A DNA stretch of 25,827 nucleotides from an uncultured Eubacteriales bacterium (GCA_910580045.1 CAJTXF010000021.1:1-25827); one strand, 5' to 3'; counted from the first letter of the stretch, positions 12,749-19,114 are shown. Numbers and translations are program-made. Notes: generated from the letters alone by a model not told the origin.

Positions 12749-14446
12749 ATGTCAGAGTTTGAAAGATGGCTTGCGCAGGACCTGGACGACAAGGACCTGA
12801 CCGCTGAGCTGGAGTCCGTGAAGGGCCAGCCCGAGGAAATCAACGACCGTTTTTACCGGGACTTGGAGTTCGGCACCGGTGGCCTGCGGGGCGTGATTGG
12901 CGCGGGCACCAACCGTATGAATGTCTATACCGTACGCAAGGCTACCCAGGGTATGGCCAACTATCTGCTGGCCCATGCGGACGGCAGGCCCCAGAGCGTG
13001 GCCATTGCCCACGACAGCCGCAACAAGGGCATTGCCTTTGCCCAGCAGTCTGCCGCCGTGCTGGCCGCCAACGGTATCAAGGCCTATCTGTACCCCCAGC
13101 TGATGCCCACCCCGGCCCTGTCCTTTGCGGTGCGGCATTTGAAGTGCGACGCGGGCATCTGCGTCACCGCCAGCCATAACCCTGCCAAGTACAACGGCTA
13201 CAAGGCCTACGGCTCTGACGGCTGCCAGGTCACCGCCGACATGGCCGACGGTATTATGAACGAGATCAACTCCCTGGACATCTTTGCGGACGTGAAGAAG
13301 ATGGACTTCCAGGAGGGCATTGACAAGGGGCTCATCGAGTATATCGGCGAGGAGACCGTGGATGCCTTTATCGAGGCTGTATATGGGGAGAGCCTCCACG
13401 TGGACGCCAGCTCTTTGAAGCTGGTGTACACTCCCCTCAACGGCGCGGGAAAAATGTGCGTGCTGCGGATTTTGGATAAAATCGGCGTGAAGGACGTGAC
13501 CGTGGTGCCCGAGCAGAGCGAGCCGGACGGGAACTTCCCCACCTGCCCCTATCCCAACCCCGAGTTCCGGGAGGCCTTGGAAAAGGGCCTGGAGCTGTGC
13601 AAACAGGTGGAGCCCGACCTGCTGCTGGCCACGGACCCGGACTCGGACCGGGTGGGCATTGCGGTGAACCAGCATGGGGACTATGTGCTCATGACCGGCA
13701 ACGAGGTGGGTATCATGCTGCTGGACTTCATCAGCCGGGTGAAGAAGGAGCAGGGCCGCCTGCCTGTCCATCCTGTGGCTGTAACTACCATTGTCAGCAC
13801 GGACATGGTGGACCCCATTGCCAAGGAGTACGGGGTGGAGCTGCGCCGCTGCCTGACAGGCTTCAAGTACATCGGCGACATTATCGCCGAGCTGGAAGAG
13901 AAAGAGGGCAACGCGGACAGCTATCTGCTGGGCTTTGAGGAGAGCTACGGCTACCTGTCCGGCGGCTATGTGCGGGATAAGGACGCGGTGGACGGCAGTA
14001 TGCTTATCTGCCAGATGGCCGCCTACTACAAGCAAAAAGGCATGACCCTTGTGGACGCCATGAACGCCCTGTATGAGAAGTACGGGTTCTACAAAAACGA
14101 TTTGTGCAACTTCGGCTTTGAGGGCGAGGACGGCATGAAGACCATGAACGGCATTATGGAGAAGCTCCGCAACGAGCCGCCTGCTGAAATTGCCGGTTCT
14201 AAGGTGATTGGCCGCAGCGACTACCAGGCCTCTGTCTCCTACGGCGACGTGGAGGGGATTATTGATTTGCCCAAGTCCAATGTGCTGGAGTTCCGGATGG
14301 AGAACGGCTGCAAGCTGATTGTGCGGCCCTCTGGCACAGAGCCTAAGATTAAGATTTACCTCTCCGGCAAGGGCGCCACCAAGGCTCAGGCTGAAGAGAT
14401 TATCCAGAAGATGAAGGATGAAGTCCCGGGGCTGCTGGGAATTTGA
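12749..14446 (+). CDS. pgcA: Phosphoglucomutase / phosphomannomutase (alpha-D-phosphohexomutase)
   Basis: This enzyme interconverts glucose 1-phosphate and glucose 6-phosphate (and often mannose phosphates), feeding cell-wall and glycogen sugars. At 565 residues it matches bacterial PgcA length. The four domain signatures are visible in order: phosphoserine loop GICVTASHNPAKYNGYK, Mg-binding LATDPDSDRVGIA, sugar-binding GFEESYGYLSGG, and phosphate-binding VRPSGTEPKIKIYL near the C-terminus. I chose ATG 12749 because AAAGGGAC lies about seven bases upstream and SEFERWLAQ is a typical start. A nearby ATG at 12742 is out of frame. A terminator follows. With galT elsewhere in the window it could complete the Leloir route, but the genes are not linked. 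Confidence 0.93.
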   Translation: MSEFERWLAQDLDDKDLTAELESVKGQPEEINDRFYRDLEFGTGGLRGVIGAGTNRMNVYTVRKATQGMANYLLAHADGRPQSVAIAHDSRNKGIAFAQQSAAVLAANGIKAYLYPQLMPTPALSFAVRHLKCDAGICVTASHNPAKYNGYKAYGSDGCQVTADMADGIMNEINSLDIFADVKKMDFQEGIDKGLIEYIGEETVDAFIEAVYGESLHVDASSLKLVYTPLNGAGKMCVLRILDKIGVKDVTVVPEQSEPDGNFPTCPYPNPEFREALEKGLELCKQVEPDLLLATDPDSDRVGIAVNQHGDYVLMTGNEVGIMLLDFISRVKKEQGRLPVHPVAVTTIVSTDMVDPIAKEYGVELRRCLTGFKYIGDIIAELEEKEGNADSYLLGFEESYGYLSGGYVRDKDAVDGSMLICQMAAYYKQKGMTLVDAMNALYEKYGFYKNDLCNFGFEGEDGMKTMNGIMEKLRNEPPAEIAGSKVIGRSDYQASVSYGDVEGIIDLPKSNVLEFRMENGCKLIVRPSGTEPKIKIYLSGKGATKAQAEEIIQKMKDEVPGLLGI

Positions 14447-14463
14447 GTTCAAAGAGTAAAGGG

Positions 14464-14493
14464 AAAGGACCTTCCGTGGAGGAGGGTCCTTTT
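14464..14493 (+). terminator. Terminator after pgcA
   Basis: AAAGGACC (14464-14471) pairs with GGTCCTTT near 14485-14492, with a partly paired interior, followed by T-rich sequence. Confidence 0.75.
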
Positions 14494-14630
14494 GCGTGAG
14501 AGGCAAGAAGCGGGGCGTGGCTGACGGTGTGAAAGCTATTGAAGGGGTCCAGGGGGGCTGCGCCTGGCGAAAGCGCCTGCCACAAGCTGTCAGCCAGCAC
14601 TTTCTCTTCAAATTGAACCGCGTCATGAGT
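14494..14630. other. Gene-free stretch with stem potential between two terminators
   Basis: No gene was found. GGCTGAC (14519-14525) pairs with GTCAGCC (14589-14595), enclosing smaller hairpins such as GGCG-AAAG-CGCC. Together with the terminator at 14631-14660 this could be a short structured RNA, but no promoter was identified. Confidence 0.3.
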
Positions 14631-14660
14631 AAGTGCCCTCCTTTTTGGGGGGCACTTTTT
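14631..14660 (+). terminator. Second intrinsic terminator
   Basis: AAGTGCCCTCC (14631-14641), loop TTTTT and GGGGGGCACTT (14647-14657) form an 11-bp stem with one T-G pair, followed by TTT. It lies near the 3' end of the minus-strand regulator gene and could also shield it from read-through. Confidence 0.65.
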
Positions 14661-14688
14661 GTCATTATCAATATGGCTCTACCACGCC

Positions 14689-14883
14689 TTATTCCTCCAC
14701 CTTCACAATATGCAGCGCTGATTCCAGCAGCATATTGATTAGTTCATTGCGGGAGCGGTTGGTCCGCTGGGAAAGGACATCCAGCTGCTCAATCACCTCC
14801 TCCCGCATACGCACAGACACTACCTTGAACCCATCGTCGCCCTTGCGGGCTGGCTTTTTTGTAATCCTGATTTCCCGTGCCAT
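14689..14883 (-). CDS. Ribbon-helix-helix (CopG/Arc-type) DNA-binding protein
   Basis: This 64-residue protein has the ribbon-helix-helix layout: a basic N-terminal arm, beta strand GFKVVSVRMREEV (about residues 18-30), helix 1 IEQLDVLSQRTN and helix 2 SRNELINMLLESAL, with the inter-helix NRSRNEL turn. Such dimers bind A/T-rich operators through the paired strand and often repress their own gene. AAAGGTGATGG precedes ATG. Upstream DNA carries repeated TATATAGT/GTTAAC-type half sites (14898-15256) and a strong divergent promoter, consistent with autoregulation plus control of whatever lies to the right. It could also be the antitoxin of a pair, but no standard toxin is adjacent. Confidence 0.85.
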   Translation of the reverse strand: MAREIRITKKPARKGDDGFKVVSVRMREEVIEQLDVLSQRTNRSRNELINMLLESALHIVKVEE

Positions 14884-15012
14884 GCCATCACCTTTATCTA
14901 TATAGTAAACACCCTTGAAAACCAGCCGAACCGGTGCTTCAAGTCAGGCGGTTCTGCCGCCGCCTCAAAAGACCCAGAGAATTCTTTCGAACTGTGTTAA
15001 CTATATTGTACC

Positions 15013-15042
15013 TTGACACAGGCAGGTTCACTATGCTATAAT
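15013..15042 (+). promoter_or_regulatory. Strong sigma-A promoter
   Basis: TTGACA (15013-15018), an 18-base spacer and TATAAT (15037-15042), both consensus. It is divergent from the RHH gene and drives a short region holding only a tiny ORF and hairpins. Confidence 0.75.
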
Positions 15043-15073
15043 TATATAGTTTTAATAGACTATATAATTATAG
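15036..15073. repeat. 15-bp inverted repeat overlapping the -10 box
   Basis: CTATAATTATATAGT (15036-15050) and ACTATATAATTATAG (15059-15073) are perfect inverted copies with an 8-base spacer. They cover the -10 element and start site of the 15013 promoter, an ideal repressor site. Confidence 0.75.
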
Positions 15074-15100
15074 TTAAAAAACAAAAGGGAATGAATCCCC

Positions 15101-15178
15101 GTGACAAAACTGAGAAAGCTGGAAAAACTGCTCCCCTTTCTTTTTATGGCCGCTGTGCTGCTGGTTCTGGTTCTATAG
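15101..15178 (+). CDS. Putative 25-residue hydrophobic peptide
   Basis: From GTG 15101 the frame reads MTKLRKLEKLLPFLFMAAVL followed by LVLVL: a basic head and one hydrophobic helix. AGGGA ends about 11 bases upstream, slightly far. A competing ATG at 15091 opens a 77-codon frame (to 15324) that is not protein-like and sits too close to the purine run. The region lies just behind the 15013 promoter. It may be a small membrane peptide or toxin, or a decayed signal peptide; support is modest. Confidence 0.35.
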   Translation: MTKLRKLEKLLPFLFMAAVLLVLVL

Positions 15179-15200
15179 TTAACGCGGCCTGGGGTTCCCG

Positions 15201-15245
15201 CGCCGCTTTGCTTGAAAAGCGGTATTTACCGATTTTCAAGTGGCG
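15201..15245. repeat. Long nested hairpin
   Basis: CGCC (15201-15204), CTTGAAAA (15211-15218) and CGGTA (15220-15224) pair in order with TACCG (15227-15231), TTTTCAAG (15233-15240) and GGCG (15242-15245). The hairpin follows the tiny ORF on the same predicted transcript and has no T-run, so it is not a simple terminator. Confidence 0.55.
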
Positions 15246-15323
15246 TTTACTATATATGGCCATGAAGAACGGGGGACTTCCAAGCCCGGAGAAAGCGCTG
15301 GAATCTCCCAAGTCACTGCAATA

Positions 15324-15356
15324 GAAAAAGCCCACTGGGTAAGGTCCCCAGTGGGC
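15324..15356 (-). terminator. Minus-strand terminator of the small membrane-protein operon
   Basis: On the minus strand GCCCACTGGG and CCCAGTGGGC (15356-15347 and 15339-15330) form a 10-bp stem followed by TTTTTC, 11 bases after the stop of the 57-residue gene. Confidence 0.85.
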
Positions 15357-15366
15357 AAATTGTTAT

Positions 15367-15540
15367 CTATTTCTGAATCTGCGGGGTGTGGAAGCGGTGG
15401 GCAGGCCCGGTCTGGAAGGTGCCCTGGGATTTCAGCGGGTTCCCGCTTTTGTCCTGCTTGTGAGCGCGAAAGAACACCAGCCACAGTATCACCACAAGAA
15501 CCACCACAAACCAGATGTTGAACAGAATGGCTGTTGGCAT
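15367..15540 (-). CDS. 57-residue single-pass membrane protein
   Basis: The product begins MPTAILFNIWFVVVLVVILW, one transmembrane helix, followed by a polar tail with RAHKQDKSGNPL and a C-terminus rich in His, Pro and Gln. The frame starts at ATG 15540 and is followed directly by a good terminator. It lies 91 bases downstream of another small membrane protein on the same strand and probably shares its promoter. An inverted repeat sits across its upstream region. I do not recognise the family. The short length, single helix and paired layout resemble small envelope or complex-associated subunits, but no role can be assigned. Confidence 0.6.
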   Translation of the reverse strand: MPTAILFNIWFVVVLVVILWLVFFRAHKQDKSGNPLKSQGTFQTGPAHRFHTPQIQK

Positions 15541-15544
15541 AGCG

Positions 15545-15576
15545 CTATGTCCCTGTTTTGATACATAGGGACATAG
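15545..15576 (-). promoter_or_regulatory. Inverted repeat covering the ribosome binding site of the 57-residue gene
   Basis: CTATGTCCCT (15545-15554) and AGGGACATAG (15567-15576) are perfect inverted copies with a 12-base loop. On the minus-strand mRNA the only purine-rich site before the ATG (AGGGA) would be locked in this stem. Confidence 0.55.
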
Positions 15577-15631
15577 GAACTATTGATTGGAAAGTTCTGC
15601 CCTGTGGAGCACCAGGGGCTCTCAAATTTTT

Positions 15632-15823
15632 TTACCGTATCCGGCGGAACATGCCGTCCATCATGGTGGTGGCCTTGAAGTGGGCCATAGGCTCCAGAAC
15701 GCCCACTGCCTTGTCCTCGCCGTGCTTTTTGCGGCCAAAGGCAAACCAAAGCCCCAATGCGCCCAGCCCAACGATTGCTGCTACGAGCAGGATACTGAAG
15801 ATAATGGATAAAACGTCGCTCAT
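15632..15823 (-). CDS. 63-residue single-pass membrane protein
   Basis: A transmembrane helix (about residues 5-30, LSIIFSILLVAAIVGLGALG) is followed by a basic stretch FGRKKHGED and a soluble tail with methionine-rich ATTMMDGMFRRIR. AAGGAGG lies about nine bases before the ATG, and a near-consensus promoter at 15868-15896 drives it. It is the first of two small membrane-protein genes. Family not recognised. The soluble tail after the helix and the co-transcribed partner suggest a two-part membrane complex (inference). Confidence 0.75.
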   Translation of the reverse strand: MSDVLSIIFSILLVAAIVGLGALGLWFAFGRKKHGEDKAVGVLEPMAHFKATTMMDGMFRRIR

Positions 15824-15867
15824 GTTCCTGACCTCCTTTGCATTGCAACGGTTTTTTATCTATACAT

Positions 15868-15896
15868 AGTATACCCGATAAGTTTTCCACTGTCAA
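15868..15896 (-). promoter_or_regulatory. Strong sigma-A promoter of the small membrane-protein operon
   Basis: On the minus strand TTGACA, a 17-base spacer and TATACT, followed by about 45 bases to the 63-residue gene. Confidence 0.8.
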
Positions 15897-15953
15897 TATA
15901 TATTTTGCACAAGGTTTGGGCAGGGATTGAGCAAACTGTCCTGCTGCCGGACA

Positions 15954-15988
15954 GAAAAAACCGGGCCCTGCCAAGCGGCAGGGTCCGG
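15954..15988 (-). terminator. Terminator of the cold-shock gene
   Basis: On the minus strand CCGGACCCTGCC, loop GCTT and GGCAGGGCCCGG form a 12-bp stem with one wobble pair, followed by TTTTTTC. Confidence 0.9.
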
Positions 15989-16013
15989 CTTGCCCATCCG
16001 TGTTACATCAAGC

Positions 16014-16223
16014 TCACAGCTTAATCACGTTCACAGCGCGCAGCTTCTCGCTGTTCTTGGGGTCAGGCTCGGTCTCGAAGGTCACCTTCTGGCCCTCTTC
16101 CAGAGTCTTAAAGCCATCAGCCTGGATAGCGGAGAAATGCACAAAAACGTCCTCTCCGCCCTCGTCGTTGGAAATGAACCCATAACCTTTTTCTGCGTTG
16201 AACCACTTGACTGTACCGTTCAT
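16014..16223 (-). CDS. Cold-shock domain protein
   Basis: This 69-residue, single OB-fold RNA chaperone binds single-stranded RNA and DNA and melts secondary structure. RNP1 (KGYGFI, about residues 13-18) and RNP2 (DVFVHF, about 28-33) are intact, and the N-terminus MNGTVKWFNAEKGYG is canonical. I chose ATG 16223, with GGAGGTG seven bases upstream. A longer frame to 16316 is just the leader being open. The gene has its own near-consensus promoter and a leader of about 205 bases with several stems, as in cold-regulated csp genes, and is followed by a strong terminator. Confidence 0.95.
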   Translation of the reverse strand: MNGTVKWFNAEKGYGFISNDEGGEDVFVHFSAIQADGFKTLEEGQKVTFETEPDPKNSEKLRAVNVIKL

Positions 16224-16428
16224 GTTCGGCACCTCCATGAGAATGTTTCGTATCCGGCTAGCGAACCGGTGACCCGGCCCCGGGTGTGCTCCGGAGGTCC
16301 GGCGCGCCCCTGACAATTAGAATCCGGAAAACCGGCCTCTAACCAAGAACTCACAGCTTGTGTAAATCATCAGACACGCGCCCAACGACTTACAGAAACT
16401 GTGAGTACATTTCGTGCTATCAGAATAC
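16224..16428 (-). promoter_or_regulatory. Long structured 5' leader of the cold-shock gene
   Basis: The distance from the predicted start (near 16428) to the ATG is about 205 bases. An 8-bp long-range stem, ACTCACAG with CTGTGAGT (plus positions 16349-16356 and 16399-16406), closes one domain. GC hairpins follow near the ribosome binding site, for example CCGGA-CC-TCCGG and ACCCGG-GG-CCGGGT. Such leaders act as RNA thermosensors in cspA of enterobacteria; here that role is inferred. Confidence 0.55.
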
Positions 16429-16434
16429 ACCCTT

Positions 16435-16463
16435 AGTATACCAGCTATCGTTAGATTTGTCAA
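16435..16463 (-). promoter_or_regulatory. Strong sigma-A promoter of the cold-shock gene
   Basis: On the minus strand TTGACA (16463-16458), a 17-base spacer and TATACT (16440-16435). Confidence 0.85.
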
Positions 16464-16516
16464 GAGGATTTCACAGATTTTCTCAGGACTTGTTTGAAAA
16501 TAGGGGAGGGCCCGGC

Positions 16517-17149
16517 TTATTGGGCCTGCCCAGGGGATTGGGCAGGTTTTGGTATCCTGTCAAAAACCTCCATCACAGGCTGGCGCATCCACAGGCTGGG
16601 GGTAATCCGCACCGAGTACCCAAAGCCTGGGTCACACAGCCAGTCCTGGGGCTGGGCCTGGGGCATGCCGAAGCCAGCCAGGATAGAGGTCATCACGCCC
16701 GCGGGAACCACCAGCACAGCCTCTGTCTCTCCCCGGCCCATCAGGTTCTGCACCAGCATCTGGAAGCCCTGGCACACCCGGGTGAAGAATACCTGTCCGC
16801 TCTCCCCGTCCGGGGGAGAGGCCTTTCCGGCCAGCCATTGGGCAAAGCGGGGCTCGTCCTGTAGGTCAGCGGCAGTTTTGTTCTCCCACTGGCCAAAGTC
16901 GCACTCCGCCAAATCCAGCACCACCTCCGGCTCAGCCGTGGGGTAGAGGATTTTCAGGGTATCCACGCTGGCCACAGCCGGGCTGGCGCAGAAGAACTCC
17001 GCCTGGGGATAGGTGAACCGTCGCTTCAGCCCAGCCAGCTGGGTGACAGTGTCCATGGACAAAGGGGACTGGGCCTGGCCCACATAGCGGCCCTCTAGGA
17101 TGCCCTGGCTGGGCATGGCCCGCAGAATGTGGATAATATAGGATTTCAT
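16517..17149 (-). CDS. Histidine-phosphatase-fold protein lacking catalytic histidines
   Basis: The 210-residue sequence follows the phosphoglycerate-mutase-like (histidine phosphatase) family from end to end. It keeps the GRYVG turn (about residues 21-25), LAECDFGQWENKTAADL (about 80-96), PDGESG and a C-terminal ITPSLWM. The phosphoacceptor motif, normally RHG, reads RAM in HILRAMPSQG. The second catalytic histidine, normally in a (T/S)HG motif, reads PAG in VLVVPAGVMTS. The expected arginine of SPLxR is also replaced (ASPAVAS). It is therefore probably catalytically dead and may act as a binding or regulatory protein. The ATG at 17149 has AAGGAGG upstream. An elaborate hairpin leader (17150-17386) precedes it. 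The open frame and normal family length argue against a pseudogene. Confidence 0.8.
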   Translation of the reverse strand: MKSYIIHILRAMPSQGILEGRYVGQAQSPLSMDTVTQLAGLKRRFTYPQAEFFCASPAVASVDTLKILYPTAEPEVVLDLAECDFGQWENKTAADLQDEPRFAQWLAGKASPPDGESGQVFFTRVCQGFQMLVQNLMGRGETEAVLVVPAGVMTSILAGFGMPQAQPQDWLCDPGFGYSVRITPSLWMRQPVMEVFDRIPKPAQSPGQAQ

Positions 17150-17386
17150 CGGGAGAACCTCCTTGGGGGCATTTGGGTATATGACAGCATAGCTCCAAGC
17201 CCCTTTGCGTTTTGGGAAACTGCACAGGCAATTTCCTCTGCTGAAATGTCCTGGGGGCATTACAGCATAAATCCGCGAATGTCCGCTTGCGGACATTATA
17301 GTATAAATCCGCTTGGAGAAGACCGGTGCTTTTGCTTCGCAAAAGAGAAGCGCTTCGCGCTTCAGGGCTTCTCCGGATGTCCGCTT
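17150..17386 (-). promoter_or_regulatory. Multi-hairpin leader with repeated palindromes
   Basis: Two copies of the palindrome ATGTCCGC-TT-GCGGACAT (17279-17296 and 17377-17394) lie 98 bases apart, each directly beside a TATAAT on the minus strand. Between them GGAGAAG (17315-17321) pairs with CTTCTCC (17368-17374). This stem encloses two triloop hairpins, CTTTTGC-TTC-GCAAAAG (17329-17345) and GAAGCGC-TTC-GCGCTTC (17347-17363). The RNA could fold as a three-way junction. More degenerate copies of the unit continue toward the gene. It matches no riboswitch class I know. Confidence 0.6.
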
Positions 17387-17392
17387 GCGGAC

Positions 17393-17421
17393 ATTATAGC
17401 ACGCCAGGGGGATTTGCGCAA
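17393..17421 (-). promoter_or_regulatory. Promoter for the phosphatase-fold gene
   Basis: On the minus strand TTGCGC, a 17-base spacer and TATAAT. The -35 box overlaps the T-run of the upstream MATE terminator, and the start falls inside the first palindrome. A second TATAAT lies at 17295-17300 with a poor -35. Confidence 0.6.
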
Positions 17422-17485
17422 TAAAAAAATTTGGCCCGCCTTTTGCGGTGTCTGCTGGAAAACAGACGCCAGGCTGGACCAAATT
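17419..17485 (-). terminator. Branched terminator of the MATE gene
   Basis: On the minus strand AATTTGGTCC pairs over 10 positions (one wobble) with GGGCCAAATT, enclosing two small hairpins (GTCTG/CAGAC and CCGC/GCGG). A run of seven or more Ts follows. Confidence 0.75.
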
Positions 17486-17518
17486 GGAGGTGGGGTTCTG
17501 AATTTAAGAGTGCCCTGC

Positions 17519-18946
17519 TTATTCAGCGGGGGCTGCTTTTTTCTCGTCCGCCGCCTTGTTGGTGATGGCCTTCTTCTTCCAGCTGCCCCGCAGATAGGCA
17601 ATCACAGTGAGCACTGCGCCTGCTACCCAGGAAATCAGCAGGGACAGGAACAGGGGATCCGGGGTGCCGGAGCCCATGACGCCGCCCTCAGGCCGGGTCA
17701 GGAATTCCAGCCCATAGGCCACGGGCACCCGTACCACCACAGTGGTGATAACAGAAATCCACATGGGGGTCATGGTGTCGCCCGCGCCCCGCATTACACC
17801 GGACAGAATCTGTGTGACAGACATGGCGATATAGCCCACTGCCAGGGTGTTCAGCATCCGCTGGCCAAGCTCAATCACCTCTGGGGTGCTGGTGAACATC
17901 ATCATCAGGTACTTGCCAAAAATAAGAATCAGCCCCACCAGCACGATGGAAACGGACACGCCCATTATCATGCCTGCTTTGGCGCCCTTCTCGCAGCGGT
18001 CCAGCCGCCCGGCGCCCATGTTCTGGCCTGTGTAGGTGGTCATGGCAGAGCCAAAGGTAAAGTTCGGCATCATGGCAAAGCCATCGACCCGCATCACCAC
18101 TGTGTTGGCCGCCAGCACCGAGGAACCAAAGGAGTTGGTCAGGTTCTGGACAATAATCATGGCAAAGGAGAAGATGGCCTGGGTCAGGCCGCTGGGCAGA
18201 CCCAGCTTGCACAGCCGCTTTACAAAGGTGAACCTGGGCCACAGGTGCCGCCAGGTCAGAGTGAAATGCTCGTGCATTTTCAGCAGCCGGATAATGCACA
18301 GCACGCCGGAGATAAGCTGGGCGATAATTGTGGCCCAGGCCACGCCGGCCACGCCCCACTGGAAGCCAGCCACGAACCAGATGTCCAGGCCGATGTTTAG
18401 GAAACAGGCCACCAACAGGAACGCCAGGGGCATGATGGAATCCCCCAGGCCCCGGAGCACGCCGGAAATTACATTGTAAAAAGCGGCGCCCAAAAAGCCC
18501 AGGAACAGGATAGTCATGTAGTCACAGGCCATGTTCAGAATATCCGCCGGTGTGTCCAGCATGGTGAGTACTGGCCGGGTAATCAGGGGGCCCAGCACCA
18601 TCACAAAGACAGTGCAGGCCAAAGTGGCTGTGATGGTAGTGCCAATGGTCTGGGAGAGGCTGTCCCTCTCTTTGGCCCCAAAATATTGGGAGGCCATCAC
18701 GCTGGCGCCAATGGACACGCCCATAAACAGCACCAGCAGCAGGTTGAGCACTGGGCCGCTGGCGCCAATGGCTGCCAGGGCCCCGTCGCCCACATAGTTG
18801 CCGACGACAATCGAATCCACTGTACTGTAAAGCTGTTGGGCCAGGTTGCCAATCAGCAGCGGCACTGAAAACCGGACCAGGTTTCTGGTGGGGCTGCCGA
18901 CAGTCATATCCTGGGCCTCAAACAGTGAGGAGAGCTTGCCTGCCAT
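17519..18946 (-). CDS. MATE family efflux transporter
   Basis: This 475-residue integral membrane exporter of the multidrug and toxic compound extrusion family uses a Na+ or H+ gradient to expel small molecules. The N-terminus (LVRFSVPLLIGNLAQQLYSTVDSIVVGNYVG) and the second-half counterpart (FGSSVLAANTVVMRVDGFAMM) are the characteristic paired repeats, and about 12 hydrophobic segments can be counted. The ATG at 18946 is preceded by AAGGAAGGATGGG. A copy of the two-hairpin repeat lies 64 bases upstream in the same orientation and probably forms part of its leader. Substrate unknown. Confidence 0.92.
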   Translation of the reverse strand: MAGKLSSLFEAQDMTVGSPTRNLVRFSVPLLIGNLAQQLYSTVDSIVVGNYVGDGALAAIGASGPVLNLLLVLFMGVSIGASVMASQYFGAKERDSLSQTIGTTITATLACTVFVMVLGPLITRPVLTMLDTPADILNMACDYMTILFLGFLGAAFYNVISGVLRGLGDSIMPLAFLLVACFLNIGLDIWFVAGFQWGVAGVAWATIIAQLISGVLCIIRLLKMHEHFTLTWRHLWPRFTFVKRLCKLGLPSGLTQAIFSFAMIIVQNLTNSFGSSVLAANTVVMRVDGFAMMPNFTFGSAMTTYTGQNMGAGRLDRCEKGAKAGMIMGVSVSIVLVGLILIFGKYLMMMFTSTPEVIELGQRMLNTLAVGYIAMSVTQILSGVMRGAGDTMTPMWISVITTVVVRVPVAYGLEFLTRPEGGVMGSGTPDPLFLSLLISWVAGAVLTVIAYLRGSWKKKAITNKAADEKKAAPAE

Positions 18947-19010
18947 AGGTTGGTTCCCATCCTTCCTTGTATGTAGTTTGTTCGACCCCGTACATTTTGC
19001 TTTCCCCTTT

Positions 19011-19114
19011 ATACCATGAAATCAAGGGAGTTTGGCACGCTCTTTGCCAAACTCCGGTACACAGCCACAAGACCTTAAGGCTTGCAGCCGGGCTGTGCTG
19101 TGTACATTATATCA
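19011..19114 (-). repeat. Interspersed two-hairpin repeat, copy 2
   Basis: On the minus strand it reads TATAATGTACACAGC first, then the GTACACAGC/GCTGTGTAC hairpin, then GGAGTTTGGC/GCCAAACTCC, ending at TTTCATGGTAT, in the same order as copy 1. It points toward the MATE gene. The rest of the 18947-19247 gap has no gene; minus-strand CCGCCA and TGGCGG near 19115-19170 could form a weak stem. Confidence 0.85.

Larger units (their letters stand above)
14898..15256. promoter_or_regulatory. Nested inverted A/T-rich half-sites around the RHH locus
   Basis: TATATAGTAAAC (14899-14910) is the exact reverse complement of GTTTACTATATA (15245-15256). Inside them, GTTAACTATA (14996-15005) is the exact reverse complement of TATAGTTAAC (15174-15183). 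Between these lies a 15-bp inverted repeat (15036-15073). In such GC-rich DNA this clustering suggests operators for the adjacent regulator; binding is inferred. Confidence 0.45.

Noticed and set aside
12752..14671. Long open frame (639 codons) on the minus strand opposite pgcA
   Set aside because: It lies antisense to a phosphoglucomutase with all catalytic motifs, has repetitive His/Gly/Val/Gln composition and no ribosome site; it is a by-product of GC-rich codon usage.
15091..15324. 77-codon plus-strand frame from ATG 15091
   Set aside because: The purine run touches the ATG, the translation runs through operator-like repeats and a hairpin, and composition is not protein-like.
17129..18400. 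423-codon plus-strand frame opposite the MATE gene
   Set aside because: It is antisense to a well-supported transporter; its His/Gly/Gln-rich composition is the usual shadow of hydrophobic codons.
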